Shown piece after piece: positions 23,043 to 30,619 of a stretch of 47,773 nt of DNA. The stretch is taken from positions 1-47,773 of the forward strand of contig JBOFTV010000054.1 in assembly GCA_051652245.1 (NCBI GenBank), given 5' to 3'. The position numbers were made by a program, and so were the translations under genes. The number at the start of each line of letters is the position of its first letter. Positions within the stretch are counted from its first letter, which is position 1. The notes beneath the pieces were generated by a model. The model ran no database searches, was not told where the DNA came from, and saw only the letters and a list, made by a program, of their open reading frames with translations. The DNA is from BHER01 sp051652245 (GTDB taxonomy: Bacteria > Bacillota_I > Bacilli_A > Culicoidibacterales > Culicoidibacteraceae).

Positions 23043-24872
23043 ATGAAAGCATCACTCCAACAAATGCTTAACACCAAAGTTCTTATTGCTGATGGCGCAA
23101 TGGGAACTAACCTTACTGCGTTTCAAATTGATCATTGCTATGAAGCCTTAAACCTAACACATCCACAAACAATTTTATCAATCCATCAAGCTTATATTGA
23201 AGCAGGTGTAGATATTATTCAAACAAATACCTATAACGCTAATGCCATAAAGCTTGCAGCGTATGGTCGTGAACATGAAGTTGAGCTTATCAACAAACAA
23301 GCAGTCCTCATTGCCAAACAGGCCACTCAAAATTGCAATGTTTTTATCTTAGGTGCTATTGGTGGCATCCGTAACCCGGGAAATAAAGCCGCCAACATCA
23401 TCCCAACATCACAAATCATCCAAGCATTTACGCAGCAGATTAATATTTTACTTGCGCAAAATGTTGATGGTATTCTGTTAGAAACATACTATGATGTCGA
23501 AGAATTAAAAACCGTTTTGCAAATAGCGCGCATGCTAACTAAACTACCAATTATTGCACATATCACAATGCAAGAAATTGGGCTTGCAGCCAATGGCCAG
23601 CAGCTCAATGAAATCCTCCCTCAGCTAGTTGCTCTTGGTGCTAATGTTGTTGGCGCAAACTGCCATTTTGGCCCCTACTACATGGAGCAATCATTTAAAG
23701 ATGTTAAGTTAATTGCTGGTGCCACCCTCTCCGTTTATCCTAATGCTAGTAACTTGGGACTTGTTGAGGGTGCATTAACCTATCAAAATCGTCATGACTA
23801 CTTTGGTCAATATGCACCAAAGTTTCAGCAACTAGGCATTGGCCTAATTGGTGGTTGTTGTGGGACAACACCTAGCCACATTCGTTCACTACGAAAGCAC
23901 CTAATATCAACCCAGCTACTAGAAACCAAAACAACCACAGACACCAGCAAAACGACCACACAAATAAAGAAAAATCACCCCCTTAAAAAGCTAGAACAGC
24001 TAGTTACCCAACAAAAAACCGTCATTGTCGAACTAGCCCCACCAAGGACACTAGCCATAAATGACTTCCTAAAAAATGCCCAACAGCTACAACAAGCGGG
24101 TGTTGACCGCATTACAATTTCTGATAATTCATTAGCCCAACCACGGATGAGCAACATTCTCCTGGCAACAATTCTTGGACAAAGGCTTAATATCAAACCG
24201 ATCATTCATTTAACCACGAGAGACCATAATATTTTGGGTCTAACTTCACAAATCATGGGCATGCACGCCTTAAATTTATTTGATATTCTCGCCATTACTG
24301 GAGACCCCGCCAAAATTGGCGACTTCCCGGGAGCCAGTTCTGTTTTTGATGTTTCCTCCTGTGAACTTATCAAATTAATTAAAAACTTCAACCACGGCCT
24401 CTCTTACACGGGAAAAAATTTACAAGAAAGCTCTGATTTTTCCGTAGCAGCGGCCTGTAATCCTAACTATCGTCACTTAAGCCAAACAATCAACGCCATC
24501 AAACAGAAAATTGCAGCAGGTGCCGATTACATCATCACGCAGCCAATTTTTGATGCGCAAATCATTAAAAATTTAGCGCGCGCACTCCAGCAGGAAAAAA
24601 TTACAATACCCATTTTCATTGGTATTCAACCACTTGTTAGCAGCCGAAATGCTCAGTTTCTTCATAATGAAATTCCCGGAATTAGCATCCCTAAAGGCGT
24701 TTTAGCGCGGATGAAACGGGCAGAGACGACAGCAAATGAGCGACTTGTTGGCCTTGATATTGCCAAAGAATTGATTGATGAGACGTTACCGCTTTTTCAA
24801 GGTATTTATTTAGTCACACCATTTGCACTTGCTCATTTGAGCGCTGAACTTGTAAGGTATATAAAGTCATAG
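23043..24872 (+). CDS. Homocysteine S-methyltransferase / methylenetetrahydrofolate reductase
   Basis: A 609-residue fusion like B. subtilis YitJ. Residues 1-290 are a zinc homocysteine methyltransferase domain: DGAMGTN (17-23), C207 in GANCHFGP, C272-C273 in GGCCGTTP. A Thr/Lys-rich linker covers about 292-318. Residues 320-609 are a MetF-type reductase: VELAPPRT (329-336), TTRDHN (391-396), ITGDPAK (418-424) and ITQPIFD (498-504). The second domain makes the methyl-tetrahydrofolate used by MetE, the first can methylate homocysteine. It is last gene of the operon (44 nt after metE, site AGGGGA), followed by a terminator. Confidence 0.93.
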   Translation: MKASLQQMLNTKVLIADGAMGTNLTAFQIDHCYEALNLTHPQTILSIHQAYIEAGVDIIQTNTYNANAIKLAAYGREHEVELINKQAVLIAKQATQNCNVFILGAIGGIRNPGNKAANIIPTSQIIQAFTQQINILLAQNVDGILLETYYDVEELKTVLQIARMLTKLPIIAHITMQEIGLAANGQQLNEILPQLVALGANVVGANCHFGPYYMEQSFKDVKLIAGATLSVYPNASNLGLVEGALTYQNRHDYFGQYAPKFQQLGIGLIGGCCGTTPSHIRSLRKHLISTQLLETKTTTDTSKTTTQIKKNHPLKKLEQLVTQQKTVIVELAPPRTLAINDFLKNAQQLQQAGVDRITISDNSLAQPRMSNILLATILGQRLNIKPIIHLTTRDHNILGLTSQIMGMHALNLFDILAITGDPAKIGDFPGASSVFDVSSCELIKLIKNFNHGLSYTGKNLQESSDFSVAAACNPNYRHLSQTINAIKQKIAAGADYIITQPIFDAQIIKNLARALQQEKITIPIFIGIQPLVSSRNAQFLHNEIPGISIPKGVLARMKRAETTANERLVGLDIAKELIDETLPLFQGIYLVTPFALAHLSAELVRYIKS

Positions 24873-24919
24873 AAAAAGGAATAATGCGTGGGGCCTTCCC
24901 TAGCGCATCATTCCTTTTT
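24873..24919 (+). terminator. Terminator of the methionine operon
   Basis: AAAAAGGAAT and ATGCG (24873-24888) pair with CGCAT and ATTCCTTTTT (24904-24919) around a GC-rich loop. It starts directly after the last stop codon. Confidence 0.85.
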
Positions 24920-24932
24920 ATTATGGTTGCAA

Positions 24933-25028
24933 TTATTTATCGTTATGTTCCGATTTCTTAGTAAAAATGGAAAGCCCTAGAATACCTGAAAGTGATCTAA
25001 CACCAGTTACGAGCGTTTTATTCCACAT
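24933..25028 (-). CDS. Possible 31-residue small protein
   Basis: A 31-codon frame (MWNKTLVTGVRSLSGILGLS, then IFTKKSEHNDK) starting inside the end of the preceding minus-strand gene (11-base overlap). It has a Lys, then an amphipathic stretch and a charged tail. Its beginning loosely resembles that of the upstream small protein (FIKGASNILG versus LVTGVRSLSG). No clear ribosome site, so expression would rely on coupling. Confidence 0.3.
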   Translation of the reverse strand: MWNKTLVTGVRSLSGILGLSIFTKKSEHNDK

Positions 25029-25245
25029 GATCGATGGATTCTTTTTTTTCACTTTTTTTGAATTCGTTAATTCCCGCATCAATATCAGACCCAATCATCG
25101 TCCAATCAGATGCCAAAGCTACAGCATCTAACTCCTTGGCTGATTTTGAATTATTATCGTTAATTCTTGTTCCACCTGTGCCCAATATATTACTGGCACC
25201 TTTAATAAAAGATGACTTCCTCCATAGAAAGTTTAGTTTAAACAT
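25018..25245 (-). CDS. Small conserved-looking protein downstream of nadE
   Basis: A 75-residue soluble protein beginning MFKLNFLWRKSSFIKGASNI, with a Gly-rich LGTGGT, a polar Asn/Ser/Lys middle and an acidic-basic end. A near-perfect site (AGGAGGAAAGCAA) precedes the ATG, which decides for this strand over the overlapping plus-strand frame. It starts 11 nt after the nadE stop, so it is likely the last main gene of the NAD operon. I recall similar short proteins in lactobacilli and enterococci (RKSSF-x-KG start, then a SDW-x-MIG-D segment) but know of no function. SDWTMIGSDI is present at about 46-55. Confidence 0.65.
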   Translation of the reverse strand: MFKLNFLWRKSSFIKGASNILGTGGTRINDNNSKSAKELDAVALASDWTMIGSDIDAGINEFKKSEKKESIDHVE

Positions 25246-25256
25246 TTGCTTTCCTC

Positions 25257-26009
25257 CTAAAAATCGCTTAGTTTCTTATCTGGAACCGGAGCCATTGCCC
25301 GTTTATGCTTAGAACGATCGTGCCAGTGCTCAATGATTTTTAAATCTTTATCTGGGATTTTTCCACCCGTTAAATAGCGACCAATCAGCTCATATGTTGT
25401 GCCAATTTCAGCTTCATCCGTTTGATCTTCCCATAATCCAGCTGAGGGTTGCTTGTTAATAATCTTGGAGCAAACACCTAGATAGGTTGCCATTTCCCAG
25501 ACTTCTTGCTTTGTCAGATTAAGTAATGGGGCAATATCAATCCCACCATCACCAAATTTCGTAAAGTAACCTAGATGCCACTCAGCGGCATTATCCGTTC
25601 CCACAACAAGATAATTCCGACTTTGAGCAATTGCAAATAAAGCAGTCATCCGCAGTCTTGCCTGCAAATTCCCCGCTAACACTTGGACACTAGTACTTTG
25701 GTCAACATCATTAAAAAAAGGGGCCATTGCCTCGAGCATTACCGCTTTTGATCTTGTTAAATCAACAAACTCATATGGTAACTGACAGCCTGCTAACACT
25801 TTTTTGGCATCTGCATAATCGCTGTTATCTCCATTACAAGGCAAAATAACAGCCAGGGCCTTGAGCCCTCGCACACGCGCTAACAAATAAGCAACTACAG
25901 CCGAATCCACACCACCACTAAGACCAACAACAAAACCTACTGCACCTCTAATGACCGCCTCTTTTTCTAACCATGATACCAAATAATCAACATACTTTTC
26001 CATCATCAC
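25257..26009 (-). CDS. nadE: NH3-dependent NAD synthetase
   Basis: A 250-residue NAD synthetase that amidates nicotinate adenine dinucleotide with ATP and ammonia. It has the PP-loop SGGVDS (31-36) and the family motif running GTDNAAEWHLGYFTKFGDGG (137-156). There is no N-terminal glutaminase domain, so it uses free ammonia. The start follows the pncB stop without a gap (three consecutive Met codons; GAGGTG just upstream). Together with pncB it forms the Preiss-Handler salvage route; nadD is not in the window. Confidence 0.95.
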   Translation of the reverse strand: MMMEKYVDYLVSWLEKEAVIRGAVGFVVGLSGGVDSAVVAYLLARVRGLKALAVILPCNGDNSDYADAKKVLAGCQLPYEFVDLTRSKAVMLEAMAPFFNDVDQSTSVQVLAGNLQARLRMTALFAIAQSRNYLVVGTDNAAEWHLGYFTKFGDGGIDIAPLLNLTKQEVWEMATYLGVCSKIINKQPSAGLWEDQTDEAEIGTTYELIGRYLTGGKIPDKDLKIIEHWHDRSKHKRAMAPVPDKKLSDF

Positions 26010-27104
26010 CTACACCTCAAATTCTACTTTTTCTAATCGCTGATTTGGACGATAGCGTCTCCCTGCCTTGGCACTAGGCTGTCCATCTAATAGCACGGCA
26101 TCACCGGTAAAACCAATAGTAACTTGCAGTAAACTAGCACCTACACCATACGTATTAACCGGTGTCCCCGCTTGTTCAAACTGCTGAATTTTGGCAACAG
26201 ATAAGCCACCGCTAACCAAAATTTTAACATGCTGATAGTTTTGAGCATCTAGTGCTTCGCGTAAAGCAAAAACTAACGCTGAATTCATTCCGCGCGGGTC
26301 AAAATAGCCCATTTGATCACTATTCCTCATAAAATGTTGATCAACCATCGTTGGTGAAGTATCAATTCTAACACCCACTAACGCTGTTCCAAAATGAGCA
26401 GCAAGCCTTAAAGAATCGCTGATAACATCATTATTATAATCAACTAAGGCAATTAAATCCTCCTCTGGAAATGATAGCTTATAAGCAATTGCAGCGCGCA
26501 CAACATCACCGCTAAATAACTGAATTAGCGCATGGGGCATTGTCCCCACTCCCAAATTACCCCACCACGTATTCATCGCATCTGTTGCCTGAGCATTTAG
26601 ACCACCAATGTATGCTGCATAACCATCACCCTCTTGTTGGCTAAAGTGGTCATCACGGTCGCCCATAAAGACAACAGCTTTTCTCCTAGCAGCCTTAACC
26701 ACAGCATAAGTATTGGTTGCAACTGAGGTTCGCCTTGCCAAAATACCATCAATAATTCCCTCTAGATGACCAAATTGCTGATAATGTCCGGTAATGGTTA
26801 ACACGGACTCAAATGGTTCAATTTTATCACCATCATTTAGCGCTTTAATTTCCAATGTTTGCGGCTCTGTTGCAAATGTGTGTAAAATGGCAATTGCCTC
26901 ATCAATTCCACAGAGGACGGCATTTTTTCTTTGAAAAAATTGCATTGTTACGATGCTATTGGCACAATGATCCGCCGCAATTTTAATCGTTTTTAAAAAA
27001 TAAGCAGCACAAAAACGGCCATCCTCAATACGATTATCAAATTTAAACGTTGCATTTGTCAAGCGGCTAATTTTCCCTTGGAGCTTTAATTCTAACTCTT
27101 TCAC
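26010..27104 (-). CDS. pncB: Nicotinate phosphoribosyltransferase
   Basis: A 364-residue NAPRTase of the short bacterial type, making nicotinate mononucleotide from nicotinate and PRPP. Visible motifs: RRTSVATNT (124-132), GTMPHA with H191 (187-192), GVRIDTS (244-250), VSGGLS (297-302) and YGVG (319-322), all typical of the phosphate/PRPP site. The start is GTG, overlapping the TGA of the previous gene (GTGA), so initiation is probably coupled. There is only a weak purine stretch before it. It is followed at once by nadE. Confidence 0.93.
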   Translation of the reverse strand: MKELELKLQGKISRLTNATFKFDNRIEDGRFCAAYFLKTIKIAADHCANSIVTMQFFQRKNAVLCGIDEAIAILHTFATEPQTLEIKALNDGDKIEPFESVLTITGHYQQFGHLEGIIDGILARRTSVATNTYAVVKAARRKAVVFMGDRDDHFSQQEGDGYAAYIGGLNAQATDAMNTWWGNLGVGTMPHALIQLFSGDVVRAAIAYKLSFPEEDLIALVDYNNDVISDSLRLAAHFGTALVGVRIDTSPTMVDQHFMRNSDQMGYFDPRGMNSALVFALREALDAQNYQHVKILVSGGLSVAKIQQFEQAGTPVNTYGVGASLLQVTIGFTGDAVLLDGQPSAKAGRRYRPNQRLEKVEFEV

Positions 27105-27592
27105 TTCTTGTTCACACTACTTTCGTTCAAAATTACCGTTAACGCACAATAAATATTAAGAATTCTAATATAATTTAGGTAGGACCCGTACACCAGCGAG
27201 TTACTATCAAGAAAATCACGATAATTTAACTGTATCGTCCCATCCCGCTCCTCAATTAGCGGCAATGTATTCAGCGAATTCTCCGTCAAAAACGCCTCCA
27301 TCTCATCAACATCCAACAAAAAAGGGGCACCCACCACAGCAAATATATCAATATTTTGTAAATGCTGCGTAAAACCAAACCCTGCTTCCCGCAATAGTTT
27401 GCGCATCCTTCCTAGACTTACACTTTCTAAATCGCAGGTAATTAAATACAGGTATTTTTCCAATTTATCTTCTGCAAGATAGCTGTGAACATGCCTAATT
27501 GCTGTTTCATAATTAGCTAACGTTAGTTTGACAAGCTCCTCTACTGTTGGGGCTTCCAGACCAAAACTTGTTGCAAAACCATAATTAATCAT
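27101..27592 (-). CDS. Unknown protein, first gene of the NAD operon
   Basis: A 163-residue soluble protein I cannot assign. It is mostly helical and acidic (EELVKLTLANYETAIRHVHS, about 18-37), with a middle segment GFGFTQHLQNIDIFAVVGAP (about 71-90). No catalytic signature, membrane segment or Cys cluster is visible. It has the best expression signals of the operon (AGGAGGAA before the ATG, TATAAT at 27626-27631). Its last four bases overlap the pncB start, so it is made together with PncB and NadE. A regulatory or accessory role in nicotinate salvage is a guess from position only. Confidence 0.7.
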   Translation of the reverse strand: MINYGFATSFGLEAPTVEELVKLTLANYETAIRHVHSYLAEDKLEKYLYLITCDLESVSLGRMRKLLREAGFGFTQHLQNIDIFAVVGAPFLLDVDEMEAFLTENSLNTLPLIEERDGTIQLNYRDFLDSNSLVYGSYLNYIRILNIYCALTVILNESSVNKK

Positions 27593-27625
27593 TGCTTATT
27601 CCTCCTGTTTTTCAGACTTTTATCT

Positions 27626-27631
27626 ATTATA
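27626..27631 (-). promoter_or_regulatory. -10 element of the NAD operon
   Basis: TATAAT on the minus strand, 34 nt before the first start codon (27592). No good -35 stands 17 bp upstream. The region upstream overlaps the terminator of the next transcription unit. Confidence 0.45.
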
Positions 27632-27640
27632 CCATGTTAA

Positions 27641-27671
27641 AAAAATGAAGTATATCTCTATTCTTCATTTT
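27641..27671 (-). terminator. Terminator after the GNAT gene
   Basis: AAAATGAAG (27642-27650) pairs with CTTCATTTT (27663-27671). On the minus strand the hairpin is followed by a T-run. It ends the small-protein/GNAT unit. Confidence 0.7.
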
Positions 27672-27706
27672 CCACTCAATTTATAGCAATTCTGTCCAGC
27701 TTCACT

Positions 27707-28468
27707 TTACAATTTAGGTTCATTAACATTTCCAATATCTAATTTGTCTTTGTATTTTTCATAGACGATTACTCCTGCCTCACCATAAGTTTCTTCTATA
27801 TTTTCAATATCAAAAAACTCTAATCCAAGAATTTTTTTTCGTTCTAATTCAATATTACTTCCAAAATTTTTTGCCATTACAATATTTCTCAGAAAAATAT
27901 CATAATCCTTCACCTCATCAATTTGTAATACTGAGAACCCATGTTTTTTATAGAAGCATTCGAACATATAAGGTCTACACTCCAAAATAACAATATCTGC
28001 TGTTGCAGCATGTTCTTGTGTGTTCTTAAAAATTGAAATTGCTTCGGACAATAAAACTTTTCCCGGAAGAATTTCCTTAGAATGTTTATCATTTCTTCCA
28101 AGTTGGCCAATTAGATAAACAGAACAACTTATTAAATTATCTCTATTTTCTACAGCACTACCTAATATTTTTCTTCTTTGCTTTTTACTAAAAGACGCCA
28201 AACTTAGTGATGTTGTAGCTAAACTAATAAAAGCCATTATGTCAATGATACCATCTTCTAGCAAGCTTTTGTTTAAAAATAAATATGTTCTGGAAGTCGC
28301 CCTGTTTTCTTTTATACATGCCTTGCTTTTAATGAAATCTTCTAAATCCTTTTCTTTCTCACGTTCAAAATTATTAATCCCTTTCAATAAAATATCCTCT
28401 GAAATATCTTCAGAGGATATTAGTTGTGCCCAGTGTGATAGTGGAATTAAGACATAGTCAATTGTCAT
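27707..28468 (-). CDS. GNAT-family acetyltransferase-like protein, possible toxin
   Basis: A 253-residue protein. The first 80 residues are charged and helical. From about residue 115 it follows the GNAT pattern: a VYLIGQLGRN strand, a PGKVLLSEAISIF helix, ATADIVILECRP, then the FYKKHGF signature that closes the acetyl-CoA fold. It is 12 nt downstream of a 53-residue protein with the ATSS-x-TKNFVVS start seen in small partners of such genes, so a toxin-antitoxin pair acting by acetylation is plausible. It is longer than the usual TacT/AtaT toxins (about 160-175). Codons about 16-26 contain a perfect 13-bp inverted repeat. It is AT-richer than its neighbours, consistent with acquisition. Confidence 0.65.
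   Translation of the reverse strand: MTIDYVLIPLSHWAQLISSEDISEDILLKGINNFEREKEKDLEDFIKSKACIKENRATSRTYLFLNKSLLEDGIIDIMAFISLATTSLSLASFSKKQRRKILGSAVENRDNLISCSVYLIGQLGRNDKHSKEILPGKVLLSEAISIFKNTQEHAATADIVILECRPYMFECFYKKHGFSVLQIDEVKDYDIFLRNIVMAKNFGSNIELERKKILGLEFFDIENIEETYGEAGVIVYEKYKDKLDIGNVNEPKL
28391..28421. repeat. Perfect hairpin inside the GNAT coding sequence
   Basis: AATATCCTCTGAA (28391-28403), loop ATATC, TTCAGAGGATATT (28409-28421). The stem lies about 50 nt inside the gene and encodes the repeated peptide SED-I-SED. Confidence 0.9.
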
Positions 28469-28480
28469 TTCTACCTCACC

Positions 28481-28642
28481 CTATTTGTTGTTGTTTTTAA
28501 TTGCAATATTCTTTAAGTTAGTCAACTTTGATGTGAATCCTTTTAATGTCGTGACAGGAGCGTCGTCTTGCATTTTCTTCACAAATTCTTGAGAATCTTT
28601 AGGTGATACTACAAAATTCTTTGTAAAACTAGATGTTGCCAT
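28481..28642 (-). CDS. Small putative antitoxin-like protein
   Basis: A 53-residue protein, MATSSFTKNFVVSPKDSQEF followed by a Lys-rich tail. The open frame extends to 28684, but the ATG at 28642 is chosen because GGGGAG lies eight bases before it. ATSS-x-TKNF followed by a helix is, as I recall, the N-terminus of small proteins encoded next to GNAT- or HEPN-type toxins in Bacillota. The 12-nt gap to the GNAT gene indicates one transcript. Two direct repeats (ATACTGCA) just upstream could be its operator. The partner function is inferred from context. Confidence 0.6.
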   Translation of the reverse strand: MATSSFTKNFVVSPKDSQEFVKKMQDDAPVTTLKGFTSKLTNLKNIAIKNNNK

Positions 28643-28671
28643 TCTAACTTCTCCCCTTTCTAATACAAAAA

Positions 28672-28692
28672 ATACTGCATTCATATACTGCA
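28672..28692. repeat. Direct repeat upstream of the antitoxin-like gene
   Basis: ATACTGCA at 28672-28679 and 28685-28692, 13 bp apart, 30 nt before the start at 28642. A likely operator for autoregulation; no protein-binding data. Confidence 0.45.
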
Positions 28693-28726
28693 GTTATTTT
28701 CTTATGCATTCAGTCTAACATAAATA

Positions 28727-28921
28727 CTACGTTTTTCTATAGTTTTTTGCATTTTTATATTCCATTTTGGCTATTTCTGCCTCACTTGCCGTGATTTCTT
28801 GTCCTGTTTCTAAGTTAAAGACTGTTACATTCACCCCTTTAATAATTTGAGCATCCGCTAGGGTTTCATTGATGTTACCTGCTGCAAGTCCATTTTGTGA
28901 TTTTTGGCTATCAGAGCTACA
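28727..28921 (-). pseudogene. Truncated lipoprotein-like gene fragment
   Basis: A minus-strand frame of 64 sense codons without a start: CSSDSQKSQNGLAAGN, later VTVFNLETGQEITASEAEIA, ending in TAG at 28727. The first residues look like the mature end of a lipoprotein (Cys followed by Ser, Asp, Lys, Gln), but the signal peptide is missing. The terminator of the neighbouring ROK-RpiR gene stands exactly where it should be. This is a 5'-deleted gene, probably cut during a rearrangement. It fills most of the 28643-28982 gap. Confidence 0.55.
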
Positions 28922-28959
28922 AAAAAAGGGGGTAAGTAAAATCTTACACCCCTTTTTTA
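28921..28959 (-). terminator. Terminator of the sugar-conjugate cluster
   Basis: AAAAAAAGGGGGTAAG (28921-28936) pairs with CTTACACCCCTTTTTT (28943-28958), with a small bulge. It lies 24 nt after the stop codon of the ROK-RpiR gene and has a T-run on both strands. Confidence 0.8.
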
Positions 28960-28982
28960 ATCATTTTATAAATATTTAAGCG

Positions 28983-30545
28983 TTATTCATCCAATATTAG
29001 TCTTAGCACGTCAACAAGATACACTAACTCTACTCCTATTTCATAATTGTTTACCCCATTAATTTTTATTCCCTTTCCAGTATGACATGCAGTAATTTTC
29101 AAAACCTTACGATCATTGCCCAACGCAAATTCAACATCAATCATTAAAATCGGCGTATGCTCCACGATTAAAGGCAACATCAAAGCAACATCAAAGCAGC
29201 TGTAGTCAACCCTAATCCCCTTAATTGCCTGTTGCTGCTGAAATAATTCGATAAGCTGTCGCTCCCTTGGCTTAATAAAAACATAAACATGCTTCATTTC
29301 CTTAATCTGCTTAGCAAAAAGTTGCAGCTCTTTTTCCACTTCCGGTGTATCAAGTAATTTTAGTAATTCACTATATCGTTGCCCAACTACGCCCGTATTC
29401 TTATTAACAACAGGAAATTGTTGTTTAACGACTTGTATGCCTTGTAATTGCATCTTCAGCTCTTGGAAGCTGCCAACTTCCATTTTCTTGCAAAAACGGG
29501 TAATTGTTGGTTCTGATAATCCAAGTTGACGTGCCATTTCACTAATTGTTAGCTGCGGCACTTTTGTGATATTAAGCATAATAAAATCAGCAATTTTGAC
29601 TTCGCCCACAGTAAAACGATCCCGCTTAGCAACAAGTGCCTGCAATAAATCTTTCTCCGGTTTTTGCGCTTCTAATAACAGAAAATTACGTAGTGCCCCC
29701 AGCATTTTCGAATACTGAATTTTTTCTGGAATGTCAATTTTCGTATTAGCAAACACAAACGGAATCATCCTTTTTTGCACAGCAACTTCAATCTGAGGTA
29801 GAAAAAACTCGCGATAGCCCTTTAATACACCACCAATTGCGATGACTTCTGGGTTCATCATGTAGGCAATTGAAGTGATTGTTTGTGCAATCACCTCAAT
29901 AAAATGCTGCATTACTTCAACACAAATTGGGTCATTTTCGGCAAAATTTACCATGAATTTTTCTAGTGTCCACGGGCTATTTAGCGGGGCTTTTTGCTCC
30001 AATTGCCCTAAAATAGCATTAATTGACCCCACTTCTTCTAATGTACTTGCCCCTACGGGCAAATATCCTACTTCCCCTGCACCAAAACTATGACCTGAAA
30101 TCAGTTTATTCTCCAAAACATATCCACCACCAATCCCCATGCCAATTGAGAGGTAGAAAAGGCTATTTACCGTTTTAGCACTCCCAATCCACGTCTCGGC
30201 TAGAGCTGAACAATTGACATCATTTTCAACTTCAACAATGAGATTTGTTTGTTGCTCGATAAATTGTTTCAAGGGAAAGCCACTATAACCAGTGATTTGA
30301 TCCGATGCATAGAGGATTTCACCCCTTTTGGAATCAACTTGTCCACCAGTACTTATGGCAACACCTGATAGTTCATATTTCAATTGATACGTTTTAATTT
30401 CGGGAATGATGATATTTTTGATTGCCGTAATATTGATATCTTCTTGGTGGGCAATTCTTGTGTAGGTTAGGAGGTGACCGTTCTCTTCAATAATTGCTAA
30501 ATCAATATATTGTCCCGTAATTGTTAAGCCTAAAAATTTTCTCAT
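28983..30545 (-). CDS. ROK kinase-RpiR regulator fusion
   Basis: A 520-residue fusion. Residues 1-295 are a ROK sugar-kinase domain: ISTGGQVD near 64-71, catalytic D109 in ENDVNC, GMGIGGG (135-141) and GEVGYLPVG. The ROK zinc motif CxCGxxGCxE is absent. From about 305 an RpiR-type HTH follows, with recognition helix LSEPTITRFCKKM (343-355). The last 130 residues stand where RpiR proteins have a SIS sugar-phosphate domain, but its signature is weak. ATG at 30545 is used, since GGAGGGGG precedes it; the longer frame starts with TTG. It has its own promoter after the mannosidase. Likely role: senses or phosphorylates the cluster's sugar and represses the cluster. Glucokinase-HexR fusions in Burkholderia are a known parallel. 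Confidence 0.85.
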   Translation of the reverse strand: MRKFLGLTITGQYIDLAIIEENGHLLTYTRIAHQEDINITAIKNIIIPEIKTYQLKYELSGVAISTGGQVDSKRGEILYASDQITGYSGFPLKQFIEQQTNLIVEVENDVNCSALAETWIGSAKTVNSLFYLSIGMGIGGGYVLENKLISGHSFGAGEVGYLPVGASTLEEVGSINAILGQLEQKAPLNSPWTLEKFMVNFAENDPICVEVMQHFIEVIAQTITSIAYMMNPEVIAIGGVLKGYREFFLPQIEVAVQKRMIPFVFANTKIDIPEKIQYSKMLGALRNFLLLEAQKPEKDLLQALVAKRDRFTVGEVKIADFIMLNITKVPQLTISEMARQLGLSEPTITRFCKKMEVGSFQELKMQLQGIQVVKQQFPVVNKNTGVVGQRYSELLKLLDTPEVEKELQLFAKQIKEMKHVYVFIKPRERQLIELFQQQQAIKGIRVDYSCFDVALMLPLIVEHTPILMIDVEFALGNDRKVLKITACHTGKGIKINGVNNYEIGVELVYLVDVLRLILDE

Positions 30546-30585
30546 CTTCTGTTCCCCCTCCAACTAAGTATTTTTTCCTTGTTCT

Positions 30586-30614
30586 ATTATATCATAGCCC
30601 TATCTGATTGTCCT
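30586..30614 (-). promoter_or_regulatory. Promoter of the ROK-RpiR gene
   Basis: On the minus strand AGGACA (30614-30609), 17 bp, then TATAAT (30591-30586), 41 nt before the ATG at 30545. There is no terminator after the mannosidase gene, so read-through from the operon is also possible. Confidence 0.5.
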
Positions 30615-30619
30615 TTGTT

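Noticed and set aside
25034..25312. 92-codon plus-strand frame over the nadE end
   Set aside because: It has no ribosome site and lies opposite nadE and the 75-residue gene, which has a near-perfect AGGAGG site on the minus strand.
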